This document shows, piece by piece, positions 17,636 through 26,004 of a stretch of DNA of 64,000 nucleotides (its first letter is position 1; every line of letters begins with the position of its first letter). The translations under genes and the position numbers were made by a program. Origin of the DNA: Streptomyces vietnamensis (lineage in GTDB: Bacteria; Actinomycetota; Actinomycetes; Streptomycetales; Streptomycetaceae); assembly GCF_000830005.1 (NCBI RefSeq), contig NZ_CP010407.1:3205001-3269000 (forward strand), given 5' to 3'. The notes under the pieces are model-generated. The model saw nothing but the letters and a program-made list of their open reading frames with translations. It made no database searches and had not been told where the DNA came from.

Positions 17636-19072
17636 TCAGGAGCGCTTGGCGAAGGCCGCACCCTGCGGGTTGCGGGCCTTGAGGACCAGGTAGGAGACGG
17701 CGAGGATCAGGCCCCAGACCGGTGCGCCGTACAGCGCGACCCGGTTGTCCTTGTCCATGCCCATGGTCACGATCACCATGCCGATGAAGGCGAGCGAGAA
17801 GACGCTGAACCAGATGCCGCCCGGGGCCTTGAAGGAGGACTGGGGCAGCTCGCCGCGGTCGGCCTTGAGGCGGTAGCGGATCTGGCAGAAGAGGATGACG
17901 ATCCAGGCCCACATGCCGGAGATGGTGGCGAAGGAGACGACGTAGTTGAAGGCGTCGCCGGGCCACTGGTAGTTGATCCCGACGCCGACCAGCATCAGCG
18001 CGGCCGAGACGGTGGTGCCGACCAGCGGGGTGCCGGACTTCGTCAGCTTGGTGAAGACCTTCGGGCCCTGGCCGTTGAGCGCGAGGTCGCGCAGCATGCG
18101 GCCGGTGGAGTACATGCCCGAGTTGCAGGAGGACAGGGCCGCCGTGAGGACGACGAAGTTGACGATGGCGGCGCCGATGCCGAGGCCCATCCGCTCGAAG
18201 GCCTCGACGAACGGGGAGACGCCCGGGTGGAAGGCGGTCCACGGGACGACCGACAGGATCATGATCAGCGCGCCGACGTAGAAGACGGCGATGCGCCACG
18301 GCACGGTGTTGATGGCCTTCGGCAGGACCGTCTTCGGGTCCTTCGACTCGCCCGCCGTCACGCCGACCAGCTCGACCGCGAGGAAGGCGAACATGACCAT
18401 CTGGAGGGTCATCAGGGTCGAGAAGATGCCGTCGTCGCCGGCGAAGAAGCCGCCGAGGTCCCACAGGTGGGTGAGGGAGGCGGTGTCTCCGGCGTCGGAG
18501 AAGCCGAGGGTGAGGATGCCGGCGCAGATCAGGATCATGCCGACGATCGCGGTGACCTTGACCATGGAGAACCAGAACTCCAGCTCACCGAAGAGCTTCA
18601 CGGAGATCAGGTTGGCGGCGTACAGGATCACGGTGAAGACGAGGGCGGACAGCCACTGCGGGATGGCCCACCAGTACGTCATGTAGGTCGCCGCGGCGGT
18701 GACCTCGGTGATGCCGGTGACGACCCAGAAGAGCCAGTACGTCCAGCCGGTCGCGAAGCCCGCGAACGGGCCGATGAACTCCCGTGCGTACTCCGAGAAG
18801 GAGCCCGACACGGGGCGGTACATGAGGAGCTCGCCGAGCGCCCGCATGATGAAGAAGATGACGAGGCCCGCGACGGCGTACGCGAGGATCAGGCTGGGTC
18901 CCGCGATGGAGATGCCCTTGCCCGCGCCGAGGAAGAGCCCGGTGCCGATGGCGCCGCCGATCGCGATCATCTGGATCTGGCGGGCGCCGAGTGCCCGGTG
19001 GTAACCCTCGCCCGAGGCGGAGTCCGCGGCCTCATTGCCGTCGTGCTGCTTGTCGACCTGCACTGAGGTCAT
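17636..19072 (-). CDS. Amino acid permease (APC superfamily)
   Basis: A 478-residue transporter with about twelve spans. It has the amino acid transporter signature GYHRALGARQIQMIAIGGAI, then GTGLFLGAGKGISIAGPS, and EYAREFIGPFAGFATGWTYW, typical of the proline/lysine/GABA/asparagine permease group (AAT family). The exact substrate cannot be set from sequence. The short hydrophilic N-terminus contains a DKQHDGNEAADSASGEGY stretch. It is a single-gene unit between a nested hairpin region upstream and a terminator downstream. Confidence 0.9.
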   Translation of the reverse strand: MTSVQVDKQHDGNEAADSASGEGYHRALGARQIQMIAIGGAIGTGLFLGAGKGISIAGPSLILAYAVAGLVIFFIMRALGELLMYRPVSGSFSEYAREFIGPFAGFATGWTYWLFWVVTGITEVTAAATYMTYWWAIPQWLSALVFTVILYAANLISVKLFGELEFWFSMVKVTAIVGMILICAGILTLGFSDAGDTASLTHLWDLGGFFAGDDGIFSTLMTLQMVMFAFLAVELVGVTAGESKDPKTVLPKAINTVPWRIAVFYVGALIMILSVVPWTAFHPGVSPFVEAFERMGLGIGAAIVNFVVLTAALSSCNSGMYSTGRMLRDLALNGQGPKVFTKLTKSGTPLVGTTVSAALMLVGVGINYQWPGDAFNYVVSFATISGMWAWIVILFCQIRYRLKADRGELPQSSFKAPGGIWFSVFSLAFIGMVIVTMGMDKDNRVALYGAPVWGLILAVSYLVLKARNPQGAAFAKRS

Positions 19073-19316
19073 GGTGGTGCGCCTTTCTCCATGCTGATCC
19101 GCGCGACTGCGAGTGCGTCTGCTGCGGATCAGATCCTGATCCCCCCGGATGTGGATGGAGTGCTACCGGCGGTCAGCCGGCCCAAGCGCCCTCGGGAACA
19201 GGGGTGGCGTTGCCCGAGTGGTCGTGAAGATTTATCACGGGGTGAGGGGTGATCGACGGAGTTGCGTGTGGCGCACGCCACAAATAAATGCGGACAAAGG
19301 GCACACAAGATGGCCA

Positions 19317-19364
19317 AGCGGACGCTCTGATAACGCATTCGTTATCCGGATTTGAGCGTCCGCT
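19317..19364. terminator. Nested hairpin downstream of the DUF2017 gene
   Basis: The outer arms AGCGGACGCTC/GAGCGTCCGCT enclose a second hairpin GATAACG-CATTC-GTTATC at 19329-19346. It lies 30 bp past the DUF2017 stop on the minus strand. It probably terminates that operon. The rest of 19073-19316 is the permease promoter region and shows no other clear signal. Confidence 0.7.
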
Positions 19365-19394
19365 GAGCGAACAGGCCGTGGCGCGGGGGTGCCG

Positions 19395-19979
19395 CTACGG
19401 CATCAGGGTCGCGACGAGGGACTCCTGGAGCGCCCCCAGCCAGAGGTACGCCATCACCATCGGCTTGCGCGGATCGGAGTCCGGCAGCCGGTACAGCTCC
19501 TCGCTCTGCTCGTCGTCCGTGACCTCGAGGCGGGTCCCGATGGTCAGCCGGAGGTCGTTGAGCGCGCCGAGCCAGGCCCGGGACTCGTCCGGGGTGAGCT
19601 TCAGGACCGCGCCGCCCTCCCCCGCCGCCTCGGCGGACAGGGAGTCCAGGGCGCGCACGACCACGAGGGCGTCCTCGCGCTTGCGGGCCCGCAGGTCGTT
19701 CTCGGTGTAGCGGCGGAAGTCGGAGGCGGCCGCCCGCAGCTCCTCGCTGTCGTCCCCGTACGCGTCGGGGAAGAGGCGCCGGAGGGCGGGGTCGGACGGC
19801 GGCTCGCTGGGCCCCTCGGCGAAGAGCGCGGCCAGCGGGTCCGCGTCGGCGGCGGGCTCGTCGCCCGGGCCGATCAGCTCCATGAGCTGGACGGCGAGGG
19901 AGCGGAGGATGGAGATCTCGACGTCGTCGAGCGCGACGGCCGCGCCGCCGCCGGGCAGGGCCTCGAAGTGGCCGGCCAT
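19395..19979 (-). CDS. DUF2017 family protein
   Basis: A 194-residue protein of the actinobacterial DUF2017 family, of unknown function, starting [19 protein letters not shown] and ending YLWLGALQESLVATLMP. The ATG is embedded in the clpS stop codon (TGATG), so translation is coupled. I rejected the 10-codon upstream extension because it lies inside clpS. Constant pairing with clpS across actinomycetes suggests a role connected with ClpAP/ClpCP proteolysis, but that is inference. Confidence 0.87.
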   Translation of the reverse strand: MAGHFEALPGGGAAVALDDVEISILRSLAVQLMELIGPGDEPAADADPLAALFAEGPSEPPSDPALRRLFPDAYGDDSEELRAAASDFRRYTENDLRARKREDALVVVRALDSLSAEAAGEGGAVLKLTPDESRAWLGALNDLRLTIGTRLEVTDDEQSEELYRLPDSDPRKPMVMAYLWLGALQESLVATLMP

Positions 19980-20284
19980 CAGAAGCGGTCCTGGGAGAGG
20001 GTCGCCCACAGGCCGTAGCCGTGCATCGCCTGCACGTCCCGTTCCATCTCCTCGCGGGTGCCGCTGGAGACCACCGCGCGGCCCTTGTTGTGCACGTCGA
20101 GCATCAGCTTGTGCGCCTTGTCCTTGGAGTATCCGAAGTACGACTGGAAGACGTACTCCACATAGCTCATCAGGTTGACCGGATCGTTGTGCACGAGGGT
20201 CACCCAGGGCACGTCGGGTTCGACGACCGCGGAGACCTCCTCGGCCGATTCCGTACGTTCGATCTCAATAGGCGCGACGCTCAC
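19979..20284 (-). CDS. clpS: ATP-dependent Clp protease adaptor ClpS
   Basis: A 101-residue adaptor that delivers N-degron substrates to the ClpA/ClpC unfoldase. The substrate-pocket region reads [20 protein letters not shown], followed by [20 protein letters not shown] and the [20 protein letters not shown] block. Length is normal, with a short disordered N-terminus of about 25 residues. It is the first gene of a two-gene operon with DUF2017 and is divergent from pncB. Confidence 0.95.
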   Translation of the reverse strand: MSVAPIEIERTESAEEVSAVVEPDVPWVTLVHNDPVNLMSYVEYVFQSYFGYSKDKAHKLMLDVHNKGRAVVSSGTREEMERDVQAMHGYGLWATLSQDRF

Positions 20285-20360
20285 TCACCCCATGTTGTCA
20301 CCCAAGACCCTCCCGCGCACAAACGGGTCACCCTCTCCGTCACCCGGTCCGCCGCACTAT

Positions 20361-20375
20361 TCGTCACTCTGACGA
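20361..20375. promoter_or_regulatory. Candidate operator in the clpS/pncB divergent region
   Basis: TCGTCACTCTGACGA is an exact inverted repeat (TCGTCA/TGACGA, 3-nt spacer). It lies 22 bp before the pncB ATG and would overlap the -35 region of a promoter whose -10 (TAGCAT, about 20385-20390) sits 7 bp from the ATG. That spacing suggests a leaderless pncB mRNA. No regulator is assigned. Confidence 0.45.
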
Positions 20376-20397
20376 TTTCTGCGCTAGCATCGCTGAC

Positions 20398-21726
20398 ATG
20401 AACGCTGCGGACCTTGGGCTGCCGGTGGACGTGCCGTCGACCGCGCTCTTCACCGATCAGTACGAGCTGACCATGCTCCAGGCGGCCCTGCGGGCCGGCA
20501 CCGCCGACCGTCGCTCCGTCTTCGAGGTCTTCACCCGGCGGCTGCCCGAGGGGCGCCGCTACGGCGTCCTCGCGGGCGTCGGCCGGGTCCTGGACGCCGT
20601 CGAGAACTTCCGGTTCGACCCCGCCGTCCTGGGCTTCCTGCGGGAACGCGCCATCGTCGACGAGCCGACCCTGCAGTGGCTGGCCGGCTACCGCTTCTCC
20701 GGCGACATCTGGGGCTACCCCGAGGGCGAGGTGTACTTCCCCGGCTCCCCCGTGCTGCGCGTCGAGGGCTCCTTCGCGGAGTGCGTGCTCCTGGAGACCG
20801 TGATCCTCTCGATCCTCAACCACGACTCGGCCATCGCGGCCGCCGCCTCCCGCATGTCGGCCGCGGCCGGCGGGCGGCGCCTGATCGAGATGGGCGCCCG
20901 CCGCACCCACGAGCTCGCGGCCGTCGCCGCCTCCCGCGCCGCGTACGTCGGCGGCTTCGAGGCCACCTCGGACCTCGCGGCCGGCTTCCGCTACGGCATC
21001 CCGACCGTCGGCACCTCCGCCCACGCCTTCACCCTGCTCCACGACAGCGAGAAGGACGCCTTCCGGGCCCAGGTGGAGACCCTCGGGCGCGGCACGACCC
21101 TGCTCGTCGACACGTACGACGTGGCCGAGGCCGTCCGCACCGCCGTCGAGGTCGCCGGGCCCGAGCTCGGGGCCGTACGGATCGACTCCGGCGACCTGCT
21201 GCTCGTCGCGCACCGGGTGCGGGCTCAGCTCGACGAGCTGGGCGCCCGGGACACCAAGATCGTGGTCACCTCGGACCTCGACGAGTACGCCATCGCCTCG
21301 CTCGCGGCGGCCCCTGTCGACGCGTACGGGGTGGGCACGCAGCTGGTCACCGGCAGCGGCCACCCGACCTGCTCCATGGTCTACAAGCTGGTCGCCCGGG
21401 CCGCCTCGGCCGATCCGAAGGCGCCCCTGGTGCCGGTGGCCAAGAAGTCGCTGGGCGGCAAGGCCTCCGTCGGCGGCCGCAAGTGGGCGGCCCGCCGGCC
21501 CGACGCGGCCGGGGTCGCGGAGGCGGAGGTCGTGGGCACCGGACCGGTCCCGCCGGAGCTCGCCGGCCACCAGCTGCTCGTCGAGCTGGTCAAGGGCGGC
21601 GACGTGGTGGCCCGGGAGCCCCTGGAGGCCGCCAGGTCGCGGCACATCGCGGCCCGCGCGGGGCTGCCGATGTCGGCGATCCAGCTGTCGCGGGGCGAGC
21701 CGGTCCTGCCGACGGAGTACGCGTAG
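20398..21726 (+). CDS. pncB: Nicotinate phosphoribosyltransferase
   Basis: A 442-residue enzyme converting nicotinate and PRPP to nicotinate mononucleotide in NAD salvage. Recognisable segments are ALFTDQYELTMLQAAL at the N-terminus, FEVFTRRLPEGRRYGV, VDTYDVAEAVRTAVEVA, and AVRIDSGDLLLVA with the catalytic-region SGD. The ATG at 20398 has no obvious ribosome site, consistent with leaderless translation. It is followed by pncA on the same strand, making a complete nicotinamide-to-NaMN route. Confidence 0.94.
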   Translation: MNAADLGLPVDVPSTALFTDQYELTMLQAALRAGTADRRSVFEVFTRRLPEGRRYGVLAGVGRVLDAVENFRFDPAVLGFLRERAIVDEPTLQWLAGYRFSGDIWGYPEGEVYFPGSPVLRVEGSFAECVLLETVILSILNHDSAIAAAASRMSAAAGGRRLIEMGARRTHELAAVAASRAAYVGGFEATSDLAAGFRYGIPTVGTSAHAFTLLHDSEKDAFRAQVETLGRGTTLLVDTYDVAEAVRTAVEVAGPELGAVRIDSGDLLLVAHRVRAQLDELGARDTKIVVTSDLDEYAIASLAAAPVDAYGVGTQLVTGSGHPTCSMVYKLVARAASADPKAPLVPVAKKSLGGKASVGGRKWAARRPDAAGVAEAEVVGTGPVPPELAGHQLLVELVKGGDVVAREPLEAARSRHIAARAGLPMSAIQLSRGEPVLPTEYA

Positions 21727-21739
21727 CACTGCCCGGCGC

Positions 21740-21766
21740 TTCCCCCTCCCCGTGGGAGGGGGAAGT
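21740..21766 (+). terminator. Hairpin between pncB and pncA
   Basis: CTTCCCCCTCCC pairs with GGGAGGGGGAAG across a CGT loop. It could end or attenuate the pncB message. Two GGACCCGCCCCAC-type direct repeats follow before the pncA start. Confidence 0.6.
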
Positions 21767-21839
21767 CTCTAGGCTCGAACCCACCCCACGGACCCGCCCC
21801 ACGGACCCGCCCCTCCCCGACGCGCTAAGGACACCCGCC

Positions 21840-22439
21840 ATGCACCGCGCATTGATCGTTGTGGACGTTCAGAACGACTTCTGCGAGGGCGGCAGCCTCG
21901 CGGTGACCGGCGGTGCGGACGTCGCCGCCGCCATCACCGACCTGGTCGGCCAGACGGGGGGCACCTCCTACCGGCACGTCGTCGCCACCCGCGACCACCA
22001 CGTCGACCCGGGCGCGCACTTCGCCCCGGCCGGCGAGGAGCCCGACTACGTGTCCTCCTGGCCGGTGCACTGCGTGGCCGGGACGGAGGGCGTCGGCTTC
22101 CACCCGAACTTCGCGCCCGCCGTCGCCAGCGGGGCGATCGACGCCGTCTTCGACAAGGGCGCGTACTCCGCGGCGTACAGCGGCTTCGAGGGGTACGACG
22201 AGAACGGCGTGACGCTCGCGGAGTGGCTGCGCGCGCGGCACGTCACCGAGGTCGACGTGGTCGGCATCGCCACCGACCACTGCGTCCGGGCGACGGCCCT
22301 GGACGCGGCGCGGGAGGGCTTCCGGACCCACGTCCTGCTGGAGCTGACGGCCGGCGTGGCCAAGGAGACGACGGACCGGGCCCTGGAGGAGCTCCGGACG
22401 GCGGGCGTGGAGCTGACGGGCAAGCCGGTGGTGGCCTGA
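21840..22439 (+). CDS. pncA: Nicotinamidase
   Basis: A 199-residue isochorismatase-fold amidase converting nicotinamide to nicotinate. Catalytic triad candidates are visible: Asp in LIVVDVQNDFCEGGSL, Lys in AVFDKGAYS, and Cys in GIATDHCVRATALDA. Metal ligands are suggested by ATRDHHVDPGAHF (DxHxxxxxxH). The ATG is at 21840. It sits 113 bp after pncB with a hairpin in between, so the two may be partly separate units. Confidence 0.94.
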   Translation: MHRALIVVDVQNDFCEGGSLAVTGGADVAAAITDLVGQTGGTSYRHVVATRDHHVDPGAHFAPAGEEPDYVSSWPVHCVAGTEGVGFHPNFAPAVASGAIDAVFDKGAYSAAYSGFEGYDENGVTLAEWLRARHVTEVDVVGIATDHCVRATALDAAREGFRTHVLLELTAGVAKETTDRALEELRTAGVELTGKPVVA

Positions 22440-22444
22440 GGTCC

Positions 22445-22576
22445 GAGGCCTGTGCGGCCCACTCCTTCGGGAGGGACCCGAGGCCTGTGCGGCCGGCTCG
22501 TCGGCGTCCGGCGCCTACGCCGCCAGCTCCTTCGGGAGGGACCTGAGGCCTACGCGGCCGGCGCCTTCGGGAGGGA
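22445..22576. repeat. Stop-codon-spanning tandem repeat, about 31 bp x 4
   Basis: Units beginning GAGGCCT(G/A)(T/C)GCGGCC and ending CTCCTTCGGGAGGGA occur at 22445-22476, 22480-22511 (diverged), 22512-22541 and 22545-22576. The last is the 3' end of the minus-strand gene at 22550; its stop codon and final codons (SLPKAPAA) are inside the unit. The unit at 22512 again encodes SLPKELAA followed by a stop. Several units contain CTCC-TTCG-GGAG, a UUCG-type tetraloop hairpin. Confidence 0.85.
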
Positions 22577-22861
22577 GCCCGCCGGGTGCCAGAGTTCCTG
22601 GGCGGCGCCCGGTGTGGATCTCCACAGGAGGCCCTCCGGGTGGTGCAGGACCGCGGTGATCTCGTCCGGGGTGGGCGGCTCGCTGTTGCCGCGGAGGTAG
22701 ACCGCCCGCAGCCCCAGGTTCCGCAGCCGGGTCAGGGCGCGGGCTCGGTTGGCGGCGTGGACCAGGAAGCGGACGGTGGCGCCGTCGCCGGCAGGGCTGG
22801 GGAGCCCTATGGCGACGACCACGCTGCCTCCCGGCAGCTTGCAGAACCCTCCGTTGGGCAT
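22550..22861 (-). CDS. Conserved small protein of unknown function
   Basis: A 103-residue protein starting MPNGGFCKLPGGSVVVAIGL. I chose this ATG over the 18-codon upstream extension because GGGGGAG precedes it with good spacing. The middle contains ARALTRLRNLGLRAVYLRGN and PPTPDEITAVLHHPEGLLWR, giving an alpha/beta-looking soluble protein with no signal peptide. I do not recognise a functional family. The 3' end forms part of the tandem repeat described above. Confidence 0.75.
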   Translation of the reverse strand: MPNGGFCKLPGGSVVVAIGLPSPAGDGATVRFLVHAANRARALTRLRNLGLRAVYLRGNSEPPTPDEITAVLHHPEGLLWRSTPGAAQELWHPAGSLPKAPAA

Positions 22862-22984
22862 AGCGGAACCACTCCCCCGTGGATCAGATGTCAATAAGAC
22901 TTGTGTCAGACGCACCTAAACACGATCGGCCGCCGCCCGCTAGAGGGCGACGGCCGATCATGCTTTGACCTGCGGTTTTGCTAT

Positions 22985-25396
22985 TTACTTGGTCGAGGGG
23001 CCGACCGTGACCGTGATCGTCTGGCCGTCCTTCGGCTCCTTGACGACCTGGATCTTGGTGTTGGTGTCAGTTACCTGGACACCGGCGAGCGGGGTCTCGG
23101 CGAACCAGTAGACGCCCTTGCGGTCGTCGAAGGTCGGGTTGCCGGCCTGCGACGGGACCCACGTGGCGACGTCCTTGCTGTGCAGCTGGAAGCCGTCCGT
23201 GCGGGAGATGCTGAACGGCGAGTCGTACGCCTGGACGCGGTTGCGCATCAGGGTGCCGTTCGACCACTTCAGCGGGCTCGGGTGCGAGTCGATCGGGAGG
23301 ACCAGACCGGTGCCCGGGTGCTGGGAGGTGTTGTTGTCCTTCTGGGACAGGTCCCACTTCCAGATGAGCAGACCGTTCTGGTACGGGTAGTGCTCGACCC
23401 AGCTCGCCTTGTCACCCGTGAAACCGAAGTTGTACGGGCCGACCTTGAGGGTCTTGTCGTACGAGACGTACTGGCGGTTCTCCGCGATGTAGTACTGCTC
23501 GTACTCGTTCGTGAAGCCCTTGCCGACCCGCGAGAAGCCCTTGGCGACCCAGCCGTTGTCGCCGTTCTCGGCGCCGTCGGCGAAGACGGAGGCACCGTCG
23601 GCGGTCAGGTTGATGGCGTCGGCGGTGAAGCCCTTGCCGCCCGCGCCGCCGTCCGTCTGGTAGCGGAAGCGGAGGTCGAACTTCTTGCCCGCGTAGGCGC
23701 CCAGGTCGTAGACGAGCTTCTTGTGCGTGTCGGAGGCACCGGTCAGGCCGGGGGCGCCGGAGGCGTCCTTCGGGATGGCCACGCCGTCGGCGGTGCCCTC
23801 CAGGGCCTTCCAGGTGGCGCCGCCGTCGGTCGACACCTCGGCGTAGAGGTAGTCGTACTCGGCCTCGATGTCGTACCAGCCCTGGAGCTCCAGGGAGGCG
23901 GACGTCTTGCCCGTGAGGTCGACGGAGCGGGTCAGGGTGTTCTTGAGGTCGTCACCCATGTTGCTCCACCACTGCGACGCACCCTCGGCGGGGGCGACGA
24001 TGTCGGTGGTGACCTTCTTCTTCGGCAGCTCGACGAGGAGCGCCTGCGGGTTCTTGGTGTTGTACTCCGAGACGCCCAGCTTGTGGGTGGTCTTGGTGGC
24101 GCGCTGCCAGTCGTTGACCTTGGCGTAGTTCAGCCAGCCGAGCTGGAGCTTGTCCCAGGCCGACATGTCGCCGGGCAGGTCGCCGATGGAGTCCTTGCCC
24201 TGGCCGAGCCAGGAGCCGGAGGACATGAGGGTCCAGAAGCCGGTCGAGTTCTCGCCGCCGGAGGTGTCGTAGTGGTCCGGCAGGCCGAGGTCGTGGCCGT
24301 ACTCGTGCGCGAAGACGCCGAGGCCGCCGTTCTCCGGCTGCATCGTGTAGTCGCCGACCCAGATGCCGGTGTCACCGATCTGGGTACCGCCGGCCTTGTT
24401 GTTCTCCGGGCCGGTCTTGCCCGCGTTGGTGCCGTAGGCGTACCAGCGGTGGGCCCACAGGGCGTCCGCGCCCTCGGCGCCGCCACCGGCCGACTCGTCC
24501 TCGCCCGCGTGGACGATCTGGAAGTGGTCGATGTAGCCGTCGGGCTCGTTGAAGTTGCCGTCGCCGTCGAAGTCGTAACGGTCCCACTGGTCGTACCCGG
24601 CCAGCTGGGCCTTGATCTCGGCGTCGGTCTTGCCCTTGGCCTTCTGGTCGGCGGCCCAGGCGTTGACACCGTCGCGGACGGTGTCCCAGACGTTGGAGCA
24701 GTTCTTCTGGCCGCAGTAGTTCGAGCCGTAACGGGCCTCGTTGTACGGGACCTTGACCCAGTCCGAGACCGTGCCGTCGACCGAGTAACGACCGGACGAG
24801 GTCCGCTCGTAGTAGGTCTTCATGGAGTGCTTCGGGGTGCCGTCGGCGTTCTTGCCGGTGCCGAAGTACAGGTCCTGGAAGTGCTGCTGGTTGTAGTCCG
24901 CCTGCCAGGCCGTGGAGTTGTCGGTCGCACGGTCGGGCTGGGCTATGCGGTTGTGCAGCGGGCCGGGCGTGCCGCCGTACTTCGGCTTGAGCTCCGGCGT
25001 GTCGTCGTCCTTGCGGTCGACCATGGTGGTGTTGTCCACCTGGTCGCCGAACTCGACGAGGATCGTGAAGATCTTGTCGGTCTTCTCGCGGCCGAGCTCG
25101 ACGTACTTCTTGTTGTCGAGCTTGACGACCTGCGAGCCGCCCCGGTTCTCGACCTTGGCGTCGCCGTTCAGCACCTGCTCCAGGGCAGCCTTGCGCTGCT
25201 GCTCCTGCTGCTCGCTGTAGGGACCCTCGAGGTCGTGGTCGACCGTCGTCTTGTCGACGGTCTGGATGCCCGCGGCCGGCGTCACGTTGCCGTTGTTGTC
25301 GGCCCAGGCGGTGGTGAAGGTCGAGGCGGTGGCGGCGGTGGCCGCGAGCGCCACGACGACTGCGGACGCTCTGATCGCCCGTCGTCTGTTGGTCAC
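22985..25396 (-). CDS. Secreted immune inhibitor A-type metalloprotease (M6)
   Basis: An 803-residue secreted zinc protease. The start is GTG at 25396, giving a basic region NRRRAIRASAVVVALAATA and a signal peptide ending near AWADNN. The catalytic motif is VFAHEYGHDLGLPDHYDT (HExxHxxGxxD/H). Downstream are QSEYNT-like Thr/Asp-rich segments and a C-terminal region with beta-sandwich character, as in InhA proteases. InhA-type enzymes degrade extracellular proteins and peptides. The frame upstream of the GTG is Arg-rich and not family-like. It is a single-gene unit facing left. Confidence 0.9.
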   Translation of the reverse strand: MTNRRRAIRASAVVVALAATAATASTFTTAWADNNGNVTPAAGIQTVDKTTVDHDLEGPYSEQQEQQRKAALEQVLNGDAKVENRGGSQVVKLDNKKYVELGREKTDKIFTILVEFGDQVDNTTMVDRKDDDTPELKPKYGGTPGPLHNRIAQPDRATDNSTAWQADYNQQHFQDLYFGTGKNADGTPKHSMKTYYERTSSGRYSVDGTVSDWVKVPYNEARYGSNYCGQKNCSNVWDTVRDGVNAWAADQKAKGKTDAEIKAQLAGYDQWDRYDFDGDGNFNEPDGYIDHFQIVHAGEDESAGGGAEGADALWAHRWYAYGTNAGKTGPENNKAGGTQIGDTGIWVGDYTMQPENGGLGVFAHEYGHDLGLPDHYDTSGGENSTGFWTLMSSGSWLGQGKDSIGDLPGDMSAWDKLQLGWLNYAKVNDWQRATKTTHKLGVSEYNTKNPQALLVELPKKKVTTDIVAPAEGASQWWSNMGDDLKNTLTRSVDLTGKTSASLELQGWYDIEAEYDYLYAEVSTDGGATWKALEGTADGVAIPKDASGAPGLTGASDTHKKLVYDLGAYAGKKFDLRFRYQTDGGAGGKGFTADAINLTADGASVFADGAENGDNGWVAKGFSRVGKGFTNEYEQYYIAENRQYVSYDKTLKVGPYNFGFTGDKASWVEHYPYQNGLLIWKWDLSQKDNNTSQHPGTGLVLPIDSHPSPLKWSNGTLMRNRVQAYDSPFSISRTDGFQLHSKDVATWVPSQAGNPTFDDRKGVYWFAETPLAGVQVTDTNTKIQVVKEPKDGQTITVTVGPSTK

Positions 25397-25725
25397 TTGA
25401 TGTTGTCCTCCCCGGCGCCCGCGCCCTCGGACCGAAGGTGGGGTGTCCGTCCGGCGGGGTCGCGCGTCACAAGTGACGACATTCGACCGGAGTGCAACGA
25501 GAAAAGACAGATCTTGACTTGAACGGGTCAATTGCACTATGCGGGTGCGGGTTTCCGATAATCGAACATCAAGCGGGCGCATCGTGAAGGAAGATGGGCG
25601 GTTTCGTGACCCTGTGCGCCCCCTGTGCATCGGCACCATGAGTTAGGTCACGCTTACCTGTCACACCGTCCGGGCATCCACCGTCGTAGAGTCGAACCGC
25701 GAAGTCCGGAGGGGTGGTACCCGTC
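25397..25725. other. Intergenic region with promoters for two divergent genes
   Basis: About 330 bp without a gene. It is less GC-rich than its surroundings near 25500-25540. A -10-like TAGAGT lies at about 25687-25692, 35 bp before the small membrane protein ATG. I see no clear operator or RNA structure. Confidence 0.4.
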
Positions 25726-25983
25726 ATGCAGCGTCCGAACGCCGCACAACTCACCTACGGTTCGGCCACCGTCGTCCTCACGACCGTCGCCCTGCTGCTG
25801 CTCTCCGGCACGACGACGACCCTGGGCATCGCGGTGATCTGTGCCGCCGGCCTGCTGCTCGGCGTCCTCGTGGCGGTGACGATGCCGGTGCGCGAGCGGC
25901 CCGTCAATACCCCCGTGGACGAAGAGATCCGGGTGCCGGCCCAGCGCGTGGGCGCGGGGGCCGATACCCGGATCGGTTCGTGA
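25726..25983 (+). CDS. Small membrane protein of unknown function
   Basis: An 85-residue protein with two hydrophobic segments (about residues 14-29 and 32-52) and a polar C-terminus reading RERPVNTPVDEEIRVPAQR. The ATG at 25726 has CCGGAGGGG upstream; the in-frame GTG at 25714 is too close to that site. I do not recognise the family. It is convergent with the RDD protein gene 21 bp away. Confidence 0.7.
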   Translation: MQRPNAAQLTYGSATVVLTTVALLLLSGTTTTLGIAVICAAGLLLGVLVAVTMPVRERPVNTPVDEEIRVPAQRVGAGADTRIGS

Positions 25984-26004
25984 CGCTTCGTCCCTTGTCG
26001 CCCC

